DNA of 64,000 bases from Takakia lepidozioides (lineage: Eukaryota; Streptophyta; Takakiopsida; Takakiales; Takakiaceae). Within the stretch, counting starts at the first letter, position 1, and every line of letters begins with the position of its first letter. The position numbers and the translations under genes were made by a program. Location: assembly GCA_030704615.1 (NCBI GenBank), contig CM060731.1, positions 15,250,001 through 15,314,000 of the forward strand, given 5' to 3'. Under the pieces are notes generated by a model. That model searched no databases. It had not been told where the DNA came from and saw only the letters and a list, made by a program, of their open reading frames with translations. This document shows, one piece after another, positions 8,775 to 20,373 of the stretch.

Positions 8775-11700
8775 ATGGAGTTCCGGAGTTTGAATGTAAT
8801 TGTAAGAGCTTAATACCGGATTTCACAAATTGATCTTCACCACGAAGATAAAACAGGGTTTTTCAAAACCTCTGGTGTAGTTTGGAGGCAATTGTAACTG
8901 CTCAAAAGAGTGCTCAATTTCTTCTTGGTAGCAAGAGATTGTTCCAAATTTGCATTTTCTGAGGAAAACATCTGACTTTGGGGACATCAGAGTTTGGAGC
9001 GCTGATGAAGGCGCTAGGGTACCCTCGCACGATATCGATGGATAGCTTCCGCGCCCCCAACTTTGAACTGGTTGCTGATTGCCTCCATTGGCTAATCCTG
9101 AGGTGAACTTGTCTGGCCTTTGGGCTCCCAGTGGACATCAAGTAAATTCTGTGTGTGTGTCTCTCTCTCTCTGGTACAATGCAGCAGCACAAGCACACAC
9201 TAAGCCTTCCAGCCAGAAGTTCAAACATAAATGCACATTACAAATTCAGAAAATTAAACTATTAGGGATGTTCAGGGAGGACTGTTACATAGCAGAATGT
9301 GTAAGTTCCACCAGACGGTGATAGGGGGCTGTGGCAGTCCAAACTGTGTCTAACTTTACCATCGTCTGGCAAATTGAGTGGGTGTGCAACACGGTCCATT
9401 GTTGGATGAGAGCAGATATGACCCGACAGTAGAACTGGACACATCTATCACAACTGAGAGCCACCGCGTAGCCTTTTTGAAAAGTGCTATACAGATTATG
9501 GTACTGCCTTTCCCTCCGATAAGCACACCCTCTTCAATTTCTTAACTGTGAAGGGTTTTGAATATATGTCCTTCATATATGATGTTACTAACTGGTATAA
9601 CCTCAATGAAGTGTTCCACCTTTCTACCAAAGAACAGGGTTTCAGATTTACAAAACTGTGACAAGAAGGGAGAGAAAGAAGGAAAAAAACTTTTAGAAAT
9701 GTCCCCAGACCCCAGAGGACCAGTGGGACAAAGTAGAACAACAAGAAACCACTTCAAACACAGCCCAAAGACAGTCTCTCATGCAGGTCGGCTGCCAGGC
9801 ACTTGGTTAGAGGTCCACAACTGACATTTGGTTAATATGCAGCTTGCCAGGGCCAGAATTAGGTTAAACCCAAAGCGCTTGTATTCCGCAGACGGGTATG
9901 CTGTGAAGGAACTTCTGAAAATAGCAACACTTCTGCAGCTGGCAACAAATGCTGCCACTGTTGATGAGGTGAATACACTCCCCTTTTAGCTCAATGAAGT
10001 TTGGGGGTCTGATAGCATTACATGCTTCTACCTGTCCACCTCGGCAGCTTCTATTGTCTGTGGTTTAAAAGTGAAGCTGAATCTGGCGAAGGGGGATCAT
10101 GGACTGTCAGAGAGCAATGGCAGAGCCATATTTTTGGAGGGTTCTATCAAGTCAATGAGAATGACTGGAATTTATTATTAAATTGGATTTGTTGCAACAG
10201 GAGATTTCTTAATGACTTGTAAGGGTTTCTGTCAGACAGCGGTTGGTGTATTGCTGTAACGGGTATTGACAGGCAATATGAATGTCTTTGTGAGAGATAC
10301 CATTGTCTGTCTAGAGGTCTGATTTGTCAGTCTCAACTGGGGTGGGTCCCCATTGGTGTGATTGGATTCCTGCCAAGTTATAGGGACCATATGTATGTCC
10401 ATCAGCTGCTTTGTGGTACTAGATATGTTGTGCTCTAAAGGTTTTTTTGTCTTCCTTTCCTTCTTATGTCTCTACATAGTTGACCTTTTCCCTTTCAGTC
10501 TCCGGGGGAGGGAAGTGGGGGTGTGGGAAGGGAAGGTATTCAGGGAGGTTTGAATATTGGATGGTGGGGGGACAGAGTGACAATGCCGAGCTTGGTCCAG
10601 CAATAAAAGCATTTGATGTGAAGGCCACCAGAGTGCTTGTTAGCGAGATTACAAAATGTGGGGCGGCACTCTATGATGTTCTTGAGACAGAACCTGAACT
10701 CCAGGTCTGTCATGGTACCCCTTCCGATTTCCTCTGTGTAGTAAAATGAGCCTACAAAGGGTATGCAGCCTGAAGTATAGTGGGTCTCAGAGTGCAGTAT
10801 TAGTTAATCAACATCATGAGAAAGACAGGACACCGTTCTTTCCAAATTAACATGAGATCCACAACTGTCTAGTTTTTGCTGTCCAACTTGTGCTAATTTT
10901 TATTGGATAGGAAGCAAGATGGAGAGCAACCATGATGAACACTGACATGGATGAAATAGAGCACAGCATGAGAGATGCCATCAGTGCAGTACAAGAGAGC
11001 ATTGCATCCGCAGAACAGGAACAGAGTTCTGTGGAGAGAGACGAGAAGGCCCTGCGTGCTAAGTATGAGAAACGGAAGTTTGAACTGGAGCGCAGTGAAA
11101 AACGCCTCTCTACTCTCCAAAGTGTCAGGTTTGTTGGAGCGACAGAAGACTTTAAGTAGTTTGTTCCGCACCAGGTCTATGTAACTCTATAGGGATGATG
11201 ACCATTGGAAGACCTTGTGAGATAGAGAGAGAGAAAAGCTCTAATGGCCTACTGGTAAATTAGAATAAAAAGAAACAAAGACCCTTTGGGAAGTCCAGGG
11301 CGTGGGAAAAGATGACGAAGACACTTATATTATGTCACTGGAGGCCCCAAGGGCCTATGCACAAACTAGTAAACAAAGAGATGAGATAGAAATGAAATGA
11401 AATGAAATGGTACTCTATAAGATCCAGGGGAAGGTCAAAGAGCCTATGGGACGAGAAAGAAAGGAACAAGAAAGGGAAAGAAAGAAACAAAGAAACAAAA
11501 CACCCTGCCCCGAGCATTTCTAGACAGCCTTATAGAAAGATGTGCTGGATGCCCCTGACCCAAAACAAGGGTTAGGAGTCCTGGAGGGATGAAACCAATA
11601 GGAAGATTAGGAAATGTTTGGGATCCATTTTGGGTTCCACATACTGACCGAGCTGGTTCAACATGCCATTAGTGCTCATGGTGTGAGGATCCTATCTTTT

Positions 11701-14127
11701 ACTTTTTCAAGGCCAAAAAGGTGTAGCAAACCTCTCCACATCCATGTCTGGAAGTGGCACAAACAAAGATGCTTTGATGTTCAGGCCAGCGTACATGGAT
11801 GAGTATGAAGTGCTGCAGAAGGATTTGCATGGTTTGTTTTTTGTATATGTGGAGAAACTGCGAAACTTGCAGTGGCTCGAGAGTCAGATGGAAAGCCATA
11901 GCCGAGATGAACAAGAAAAGCTGGATGAAACAGACCGCCGCATGCGCCGCTTGCAACGTCGGTTACACAATGAGGTCCATTGCTACATGATCTTACCCTT
12001 CCTATGATGGACAACCTCAGAGAACTCCACATCCAAGAATTAAGTCTAGGATGGGCAAGGTTTGTACCATCTCTGGCTTGGGAAAAAAGTGATGGTTGTG
12101 TTGGATGAGAGTTTACTATTGCCACTGGTCATCAGAGCCTGTGGGATTCAAAATTTCTAGACGGGTACAGAAAATTTCTGGAGCTCATTTCCTACATTCA
12201 TGGAGGAAATGAAGTTGATTATGATGCTAGTTGTGATCGGTTTGTTGTCATATATTCCTTTATACAGTCCTTCAGTGGATTGGTTGGACTATTCGACACC
12301 ACATGCAAATTAGTCATGAAAATAATGCAAAACATGAACAAATCTGTGATTGGTTTGACCTGCGGGAACAGGAGCTGTGCATCCTGCGAGGAGAGGAGGT
12401 GGCTGATGATGCAGTTGTGAATATGGAAAGCTCAGAAGAGTCTGAAGGGGAAGGAACCAACTTCTGGAATTGGTACAATGGGGGTGCATCAAAGTCTAGA
12501 ATGCAGAAAGACTTGGAAGCATTCGGCAGTAGCAGCAGTGACAATGCTTTCCCCAAGGTGAGCCTAAACTCCTATCTTGGTAACATCAACTGACAACATA
12601 AGAATACCTTGTTTCTTGTGACTGAGCTGTTGTGACCAAGACCAGAGCTGGATCCTTAAGTATTCTATCATTAGCATCTGTGTGAGATGGACCCAGGGTC
12701 AAGGAACAATCTCAGCACTACAGTTGCACCCTCCAGGCTATGGTACCAAAATATCATATCATAGCCAAAAGTCTTTTCTTCATTTCGACTCCACAAAGAA
12801 ATCTGCATGGATTTCTCCAAATGGTGGGTGTTACCCGCCATCTGATAAAACTTGGTCAGAACAGCAGCTTGCCGGACTTCTTGATTGCTCAATAAGTTAT
12901 CCTCCCATCCCTTTATTTGTTGACCTGGCTAAATGAATTAAGCTAAGAGTACTGAACCTTTGTTCCAACTTGTTGGAACAAGACTTCTGCTTGCTCACCA
13001 AGTAAAGGGGAGAAAGCATGGGGTTGATCACAAACTTCCTCACCATCTCGTCAGGTGGCCCTGACAATTGAACATGTGCTTAAAAAGAGATAATTAAGAA
13101 GTGTTGATGAAGTACCAGGGAATTCCTCTGAGGACACAGTGAGCCTATGAACTACGTCTGTATGCATCTTCAGCCAGCCAGACTGACTAACTACTCGGTT
13201 CTCATCTGTCCTGAAAGTTGTTGAAAAACTCTTGTAAGAAGAAAGAATGACATCATCCCCAACTCCTGTGGGGTAATCGAATATATATATATATAGATTG
13301 TGCTGTGGTGGTTCACCATCTCAGGCTACCGAAGACCTGCACTGGCCTAGTCCTTGCCACATTCTAATACTCCCAGTATGGAACTTACACAAGTTCTCCC
13401 TAGTAAGTTTCTTGACATTATTTTGTTGACTATCTCCTTTCTAGCACAAATTTTGGATCCCAAGCAGCCCAACTGAGTCATTTCTCTTACTGTTTTTGTT
13501 CAATCCCTTCTAGAGACTCTACACTGCTGACATGGTGAGTACCAATCGGACTTGAAGAGCACACATTCACTAGTTGGCAACTATGGTGTTAGCAGAGGCC
13601 TTTGAATTGGAGTGGAAGTAGGTTGAGTATCGTCAACAAGAGTACACCAGACATTTCTTCGCCGAGACTCAGCAAGAGACCCAGCACCCAGGGAAGTGAT
13701 GCAGACCCTGACGTAGCTCAGCACACGGGATCAGTGGGGGAAGAGAAGATGACCCGCACAGTGGACTCCATAGAAGCTTCACTCAACGGATCTGAAGTCT
13801 CTAGGGTCAGCTTCTTCATCTTTCTGAGAACCTCTATAGAGGGGGTTTAACTTTGGTCTAGTTCTTTTCTTCATCAGTATGTGAAGAATACACCAGAGCT
13901 CATCTTGTGTGCGGGGGGGGGTTAAGGATCAAGAGATAAAGAGACTAATTTGTTTCCTTCTCTTCACAGTTTTGATGGAATCTGGTGTAGTAGCCTTTGT
14001 AATGACTGCAACAAGCTTTTGTTGATTTGTTATGTAGGATCTTGACGAAGCGGATGAGGACCTTTTGGACATTGACGGCATATATAACAATGACATTGAC
14101 GGTAATACCAGTGATGATGATTTCTGA
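8775..14127 (+). CDS. IFT38: Intraflagellar transport protein IFT38 (CLUAP1), 10 exons
   Basis: IFT38/CLUAP1 (qilin, DYF-3) is a subunit of IFT complex B, needed to build cilia. Proposed exons: 8775-8795, 8993-9102, 9416-9500, 9843-9968, 10576-10704, 10911-11128, 11785-11974, 12372-12557, 13596-13805, 14038-14127. Phases join throughout and give 454 residues (human about 413). Exon 2 has ALMKALGYPRTISMDSFRAP and exon 4 LYSADGYAVKELLKI. Exon 5 has SEITKCGAALYDVL. The central coiled coil (exons 6-7) includes ELERSEKRLSTLQSVRPAYM and DEYEVLQKDL. The tail is acidic and ends DDDF, like animal homologues. The seven-residue first exon (MEFRSLN) and the start of exon 8 are the least certain. The exon 3 donor (GTACTG) is weak. 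In plants the protein would serve only flagellated sperm, so expression restricted to antheridia is expected. Confidence 0.93.
9150..9172 (+). repeat. (TG)n(TC)n microsatellite
   Basis: A short run of TG followed by TC dinucleotides within IFT38 intron 2. Confidence 0.8.
11380..11500. repeat. Dispersed short repeat in an IFT38 intron
   Basis: The stretch around AAATGAAATGGTACTCTATA and the following 'agcctatgggac' resembles 24525-24610 (AAATGAAATGGTGCTTTATA, then 'agcttatgggac'). Both lead into purine-rich 'gaaagaaa' sequence. It could be a SINE or part of a LINE, and weaker relatives may lie at about 9690-9760 and 22950-23000. There is no tRNA-like promoter I can support. Confidence 0.4.
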
Positions 14128-14991
14128 TCCCCGCCAGGTCCAGCAGGCAGCTTCATGGATCAGTTTGTAAAAGAGCTGGTCCACAATCACATCAACACCA
14201 CTGGAGACCAAACACTGACATGCTACAGATATATTGTTACTAGAAAAAATTGTTGTTCCCTGGAAGGTGGAGAGCTATGTTGAGACACCCATGACTGATG
14301 TACACCAATGACGGTTGGTGAGCTCCACTTTGAGGAGTTTGATGGATTTTTCGAAAGCCATTACCCCCTGATCCACTGCAAGATCTAGGAAAAATGCTAT
14401 CGCATGCAGTGGTGTTGGTGTCTGTTCACAATTCACCATATCTCTTTACTGCTCTTTGACCTTATGAGAGAGCAAGACAAACAAAGTTATCACCTAAAGC
14501 AAGCGTTGCAGTGGACCTATGAACCACAAGATTCCTTGAGATTTCTGTCATTCCATGAATGCTTTCTTAAGATGCTTCGTTCAACATTGAAAGCAAGGTA
14601 CCATTCTTCATCGGATGGAACTAAAGATTGAGACATGTACAACCAAGATCAACACTCTAATAGGTGCGAGAAGCAAACCGAAACTGATTGAACATAATCT
14701 GGCCTCAACGCTTGAGTCTTGGAAGCAAGGATCATGACACAAGGATATGACAACAAACATGTGTAGTTCCACTTCCACTTGAGCAATGTGCACCGAGATC
14801 CGGTACCAGTGAAGGAATATCTCTTGAAGCACAGGTGCAGTGAGGCCGAAGTGCATTCTGGTCTTGGGAGGTAGGACCTGCATGATTTCATGTGGCCTGA
14901 GAACAGAGAAGTCCCAAGACCTCGGACTTGACTGCAGTTCATGCATGACCCCATTCCAAGCTAATTTGAGATACAGTTGGCTCTTGAACAT

Positions 14992-15047
14992 GGTGAGAGC
15001 AGGAAAAAGCTTAGGGCTGGGGTCACAATGGATAAATTCAGGCAATC
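14992..15047 (+). repeat. 56-bp dispersed repeat, copy 2
   Basis: Inverted partner of 6045-6100, with two mismatches in 56. It lies between the end of IFT38 and the next minus-strand gene. Confidence 0.6.
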
Positions 15048-15105
15048 TCTCTAAACATGACCTGCACTTCTTGCGTCATCATTGAAAAACATCACCTCAG
15101 CTTGC

Positions 15106-16510
15106 TCACCATACACTGCTAATACCTTCTGTTGTGGTTGTTGCAGTCTCTTCAACCCCTGGGGGTACCCTCTCCTTCTTTGGGAGTTCACTATGAGACA
15201 CTGATGCCTGCTGGCAGAATGATCGGCTACCTGCCTCTGTTACCACATCCGTAGTTGCAACACCAGTACATTGACCTCCACCTGCCTGAAGCCCGCCTTG
15301 TACATCCTGTACAAGCACTATTCCAATTGAATGACTGTTTTTGTTCCTTCCATCATAAACATAATTACCTGGAATGTTGAACACTTTCCATCACCCTGAA
15401 GCTAACTGACCACCTTCCAAGTCAATGCATAATAATGCTTCAAAACTGAGAACATGACAGTCTGTAAGAATGTATTACGCAAAAGCAACATGAATACCCT
15501 CATACCAAAATTCGTGTAGATTAGATGTGCGTACCAGTGAATGGAGGGGGGGCACAATTGACCTCCAGGTCTGAGGGCAATTACCAAGAAAGCCCTGCAG
15601 CAGCTTGTGTTGATCCTCATGAAGAAGGCACACAGAGAGATTGTAAATTGTCATTTGCAACACCTTGTAGTTCTCTGAAGCTCTGTTGAACGATGATGAC
15701 TGAAAACTCAATAACACCTGGGACAGATTGTGAAGGCTCATGACCAAAGGATGTAAGCTGGCCACTTCCTGAGAATTATCAAGTGATGTGTCTACTTTCC
15801 CTGTTGCATGAGGGAGACAGAAAGGGGGTGTTCCTGAAGCTCCTGACACACTGAAACCAAATGCATCTGGAATGGGTGACTCCTGACAGGAGGGCACGTG
15901 ACCAGCAAAAGGGGCAGATGCATGAACAACTGAGTCTTGATCTCCAGTGAAAGCATGCTGCAACACAACAGAACCAATTTTTGAAACTTCCACATGTATC
16001 ATAAATCGAAGTTGTAATTCTCTCAAGGGCAAACAAAACATAGCACTGAGGCCCGATCTTGTTTGGAGACATTTGGAGCATAGTTGCAATCAACAGGAGA
16101 CTCAAGGCCCAGGAAAGCCTTTTGTGTACAGAAGATGAACCATATCTCTTATTACCATTACAGGATGGATTGAGGGAAAGGTGTGGTGGTGGTTGAACGT
16201 TTCTTTAGAGCCTTCAGATCCTCCTAACAGTGCGCAGGTGGCTTGTTACACAAAATGCCAGCTCACCAAAACAAGGCAGTCCAACTACTTTCAAGCGTTC
16301 TCTCAACAGCACTGCAAAATAAGACACTGGAGGACCTTCAAGCCGGCTGCTGAATTGACGCATTGAGGCTTTGATTCTCTTGATGCGTCTGTTGTTCCAT
16401 GTGGAAATGTGGCTACGTTGCGATCCGCAGCTATTTGGCCTGTAGCGAGAATTCATAGGAAACACACCTTCAGAAATATGTTTAGCACAGCTGAAAGGAT
16501 AATCCAACTA
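15106..16510 (-). other. Unidentified minus-strand exons, probably of the gene starting at 17594
   Basis: Three minus-strand open stretches are coding-like: 16214-16507, 15475-16089 and 15106-15384. The middle one has an acceptor-like TGTTGCAG near 15960, then FGFSVSGASGTPPF and LHPLVMSLHNLSQVLLSF, followed by a Leu-rich helix (VLQMTIYNLSVCLLHEDQ). It has the feel of a conserved plant protein of unknown function, but I cannot name it. It may join the 16847-17594 exon, since that exon ends in a good donor and these lie downstream on the same strand. I see no support for the stretch 14128-14990. Confidence 0.3.
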
Positions 16511-16846
16511 ACAGGCTAACACTCTTAGCGTAAAACGAGTCCCAATTCAAAGATCCCAACTACATTGTTGAACCCATTGCATATTTCCATGCATGTGCAC
16601 TTTCAGAGTGCCATCACCGCCACAACAACAATGTAGCAATTGCCAACTTGCTAGAAACTCCCAGCCTGCAAAGTTGAAAGAGTGCAATAAGCTGCTTTGA
16701 GCCACTTGCTAGGTCAGCCATCCAAATTGCTTGAGAGCATGTGCAGTCAAGCCCAGAGATTAGCCCAAATCAAAATCGCTGAAATGTTGCGGCATGTGAA
16801 ATTGCGGTATGCATCAACAGGGGGCACAAACAGAAGAGACACTTAC

Positions 16847-17594
16847 CAGCACTGTACCAGTCCCAGCGGTGCTCTTCCATGCTCTTATGCTTGAACTCCT
16901 CCAGGGCACAAATATTCATCATCTTTTCTTCACGGTCATCTAACCTTGAGCAAAATTTGTGACTATGGAGAGGTATGATGCTATCAGCAGATGAGCTCTT
17001 ACTAGTTGATGGAGAGTAAATCGTTCCAAATCCCACGTTTGCTGTTTCCTGTCCATGTTTGTCCAAGGTGACATCAGGCTGAGATTGGGTCTTACTAAAC
17101 ACCTTGTGCTGGAATGACGGGAAGAGAGACTGTTGCGGCTTTAGTGGATATGGGACGAAAGAGTCCGATTCAAGCGCTGATAATGCAGTTGGCCGAGATG
17201 GAGCATAAGACGAAGAGTTCGAGCAGAGAGGAGGTGTTTGGAGTGGGATCCAGTAGCCTTCGGAAGAAACGGCTTGATGATAGCGTGCAAGAGGTGGCGG
17301 ACATGCTGACGACTTGGCAGGAGGGACGGAGCCTCCGGAAGCACTTTCATGATAGCGTGTAAGAGATGGCGGACATACTGGCGTCTTGGCAGGAGGGACG
17401 CTGAACGGTGCCAAGGAGCCTCCGGAATCAGCACTGTGATGATAGCCTGCAAGAGATGGCGGCCATGCGGACGAAGTGGAAGGAGGAATGCTGAATGGTG
17501 TCAAGGAGCCTCCAGACGCAGCACTTTGACGATAGCGTGCAAGAGATAGCGGACATTGTGATACTTTAGCGGAACGTAGTCCATATGCTGGCAT
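16847..17594 (-). CDS. First exon of a nucleoporin-like gene
   Basis: On the minus strand an ATG at 17594 opens 249 codons plus one base, ending at a strong donor (GTAAGTGTC). Residues about 10-115 are four imperfect repeats of the type RYHxSAxSGGSLxPFSxPP, each about 27 residues. The end of the exon reads ICALEEFKHKSMEEHRWDWY and resembles the KS-EELR-DY element of Nup98-type nucleoporins. Classical FG or GLFG repeats are not obvious, so the Nup98 link is weak. Downstream minus-strand stretches to 15106 may be later exons. Nuclear pore or other Ser/Pro-rich scaffold roles are both possible. Confidence 0.45.
17270..17565. repeat. Four imperfect tandem repeats of about 85 bp
   Basis: The words GATAGCGTGCAAGAG, 'gcggacat' and 'aaggagcctccgga' recur about every 85 bases on the plus strand. 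They encode the four Ser/Gly/Pro repeats of the minus-strand exon at 16847-17594. Frame is kept, so the repeats appear to be selected as protein. Confidence 0.7.
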
Positions 17595-18296
17595 CGTAAT
17601 GGCTTCTCACAACTTCAGCCCAATAATTTCTTGAAAATCTGTAGGCAGCAAGGTAAGGAGTTGTAAAATCTCTTCGAGAAATTGGACACAAGCCTCTAAT
17701 CGTTACTGCACTTTCGCCATGGTTGCTTCGTAGGTAGAAAGCTCTACTAACCAGCTAGTTTGCACCTCCATGCAGACTTCACTCTCTTTCAAATCTCCAA
17801 ATCATCTTGAGATTCTATCCTTTGCGGGATCAAGCGTGCAGTGGAAGACAAGTCTGACGCATTGACGGATCTGAACCCTTTCTCTCCTAATCAGACCAAA
17901 ACAATCTCGGGGGTGTGGCTTGCTTCAGAGTCGCGACACTAATGCTGCGCATGGGCACGTAATGCGATGCATGCAACAGGATGCGACGCTGACACGCGGG
18001 ATGATTCAAAGCGTGCAACTTCAAATTAGCAACGGCTACAATTGTATCGCTTAGGGTTTCAGCCTGCGAGGGTGATGTATGCTCATGACACCACAGAATG
18101 AATTTAAAGCTTGGTCTTGGTTGATTTCAAAGCTTGACATGTAGTGATCCATCACAAAACACCACAGCTTCCATGGATTCTGTCATATGTGACCACAAGA
18201 ACATCGCAATTGCAGCTTGCAAATTCAGATTAAACACTGAGAATCTTGACATCTGGTGCTTGTTACACTTTAGCAACAAAATATGATAAATGCTAT
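17595..18296. other. Intergenic, no gene seen
   Basis: This lies upstream of the minus-strand nucleoporin-like gene and downstream of the BAHD relic. No open frame, tRNA or repeat could be supported. It presumably carries the promoter of the former. Confidence 0.4.
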
Positions 18297-19389
18297 TCAG
18301 TAAGTTGCTTGATCGTGGCCAGGAGGCGGTACCATAGCATTACCAGAGAAGTTTTCTGGGATCGGAGGGATCGTTCTGTTCCTCACATCCACAGGCATAT
18401 GAAGGGGCATGCTTGCGCAGGCTGCTCTGGGTTCGACACCCTGGCTTTTGTGCGAGCTTGCCATACATGAGCTGCTACAGGTGAGGGTTCCATCTTCAAG
18501 AGCTTGCTGTCTCAACCAAGACTGGGAAGCCGTGACTGGGAATGTCCTGTATGACAGTGTCTTCTGAGGATCGGTAGCAGGAATTTTGTAATTAGGTGGA
18601 CTTTCCTGCACTTCTTGTTGTCTCTGCCTCCAGACAAGTCCTGTCGGGATTTGGAGTTGAAACTGGCATGCCTTTTCCCCTTGCAATCGCTGTAAGACTG
18701 TGAACAAACTGCATTGCTGAAACGCCATCGAACAACATGTGATACTTGTTCGAGCCGACAGTGAAGCCACCACACTTGAATCGTGTAACCTACATGTGCA
18801 AGAACCTCATTAGATAATTTTCTAATTCGCTGTCTCTCCCGCAACCATATCAACGGGGTCAGTTAAAATGACATCATCTACAGCCTGGAGGAAGTCAGAA
18901 TGACATCATCTACACGATCTCTGGTGACCCTGCATTGTTTCTGATGGCATCTGATCCTGGTGTTTCAGCGAGCATTCTCCTTAGGCTGCTATACTTGCCT
19001 GGATGGATACAAGGGGAGTTTCGGGTGAGACGGTGAAGTCTGGACCCTGTGGGCCAGCTTGCCGGCAAGACGATTGGGATTCGAAGCATCGTCTCCCAGC
19101 TCTGAAATGTAGTGATTGCAAATGCTCCTGCGAATTGGACTCCTGCTCTGTTCTAGTGTAGCTCAAACCTCTTCTGGGTGTTGTTGTATCTCACTCTCCC
19201 AGACGCGAAGTGAAAAGGAACCAGCAAATTAGACAGAGCCTCTGTCAAGAATTCACTACTCTTCTCAGGATTGGGGGCGAAATAATACAATGTTTTCACG
19301 TTGTAATTGTGATTCTGATCTAGCGTGTTTAGGTAGATTCTTTTCTCTTCCGTGGGCTCAGCAGGCACAACCATCACTGGATCTTGCAA
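18297..19389 (-). pseudogene. BAHD acyltransferase pseudogene
   Basis: BAHD enzymes transfer acyl groups from CoA to alcohols or amines in plant specialised and cell-wall metabolism. From an ATG at 19389 the minus strand reads PAEPTEEKRIYLNTLDQN, then NVKTLYYFAP and LLVPFHFASGRVRY, a typical N-terminus. A stop follows at 19156-19158 and the frame changes in the next 150 bases. Further on (about 18720-18775) CGGFTVGSNKYHMLFDG contains the catalytic HxxxD (H-M-L-F-D), and near 18340 VDVRNRTIPPIPENFSGNAM matches the family. The C-terminal DFGWG region was not found. The stop, the frame changes and the missing end indicate a dead copy. Confidence 0.8.
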
Positions 19390-20151
19390 ATTACAACATC
19401 TAGCTCAGATGGCAGACCCATATATTTTCTCTGCAGAAGAACTTGAGCAGTCGTGTGTCGCGGATCCTGTGGCTTCTCCCTAGCTTTCTCTTAGAACTAT
19501 CTCTTGAATCTGCAAACTGCTTGGCTGAAGTCCACATACATATTCACATGAGCAACTTCAGATCCAGATTCTGATCTTTCTTTATACAAGCATATTTTAA
19601 TAATCCAGCCCCGTGTCCAGAGTGGACAATTTTACCAGTGCACTGTTCAATCATGAAACTGTGTCCGTGACTGGAAGCCTGGAAGCAAATTGGAACTCCT
19701 TTAGCGTTGACCTTAGTGACTCCAACGAAGGCTTAAGTTAAACTCCACCGATTTATGAGTGGAGGCCCCTGTGCTCCAAGGGATGGAACAAAATGGGACC
19801 TTCAGATTATCATGCAGAAGTGACTTTGGGGATCATTCCATACTTACAAACAAGCTGATTAAGCCCACTAATTCATTTTGTCAGCGTTCATCAGGTCTTC
19901 CTTTACAGTTGGACAAAGAAATCCAGCACCTGACTATCATGATTCTACTTCTTCTAAAGTAACTCCCTCCACACAACTGCATTGTACAGAACTGATCTAC
20001 ACGGAAGAGCTCAGCGAGAAAATTGCCTGCTGAAATGTCTTCAGGTCTTATATGTGGAAGTGGAGCCTGGCCACCGAAGAAGTCTCTACTTTATATGTAA
20101 TCCAAATAAAAAACAATTCACGCCTGCATATTTTTTCAGAAATTAATTTCC

Positions 20152-20284
20152 AACACTTTTGTCATTTTTTTGTTTTTTTGTTTTTTTAATCCGGGTAGTT
20201 TGGGCAGTCTCATTATTTCCGACACTTTTGTCATTTTTTGTTTTTTTGTTCTTTTTTTATCCGGGTAGTTTGGGCAGTCTCATC
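20152..20284 (+). repeat. Two-copy tandem repeat of about 67 bp
   Basis: The units 20152-20215 and 20217-20284 each run from CACTTTTGTCATTTTTT through a T-rich stretch to ATCCGGGTAGTTTGGGCAGT and CTCAT. The second unit ends about 90 bases before the ATG of the ADCK1-like gene, in its likely 5'-UTR or core promoter. Confidence 0.8.
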
Positions 20285-20373
20285 GGTCGACGAAGGGGGC
20301 AAAAAGCTTGTTGCGCAAGGTATGAGGGACAAGAGAGCGAGCACAATCGGTGCTGGGCTGCGGTGAGGTCACG

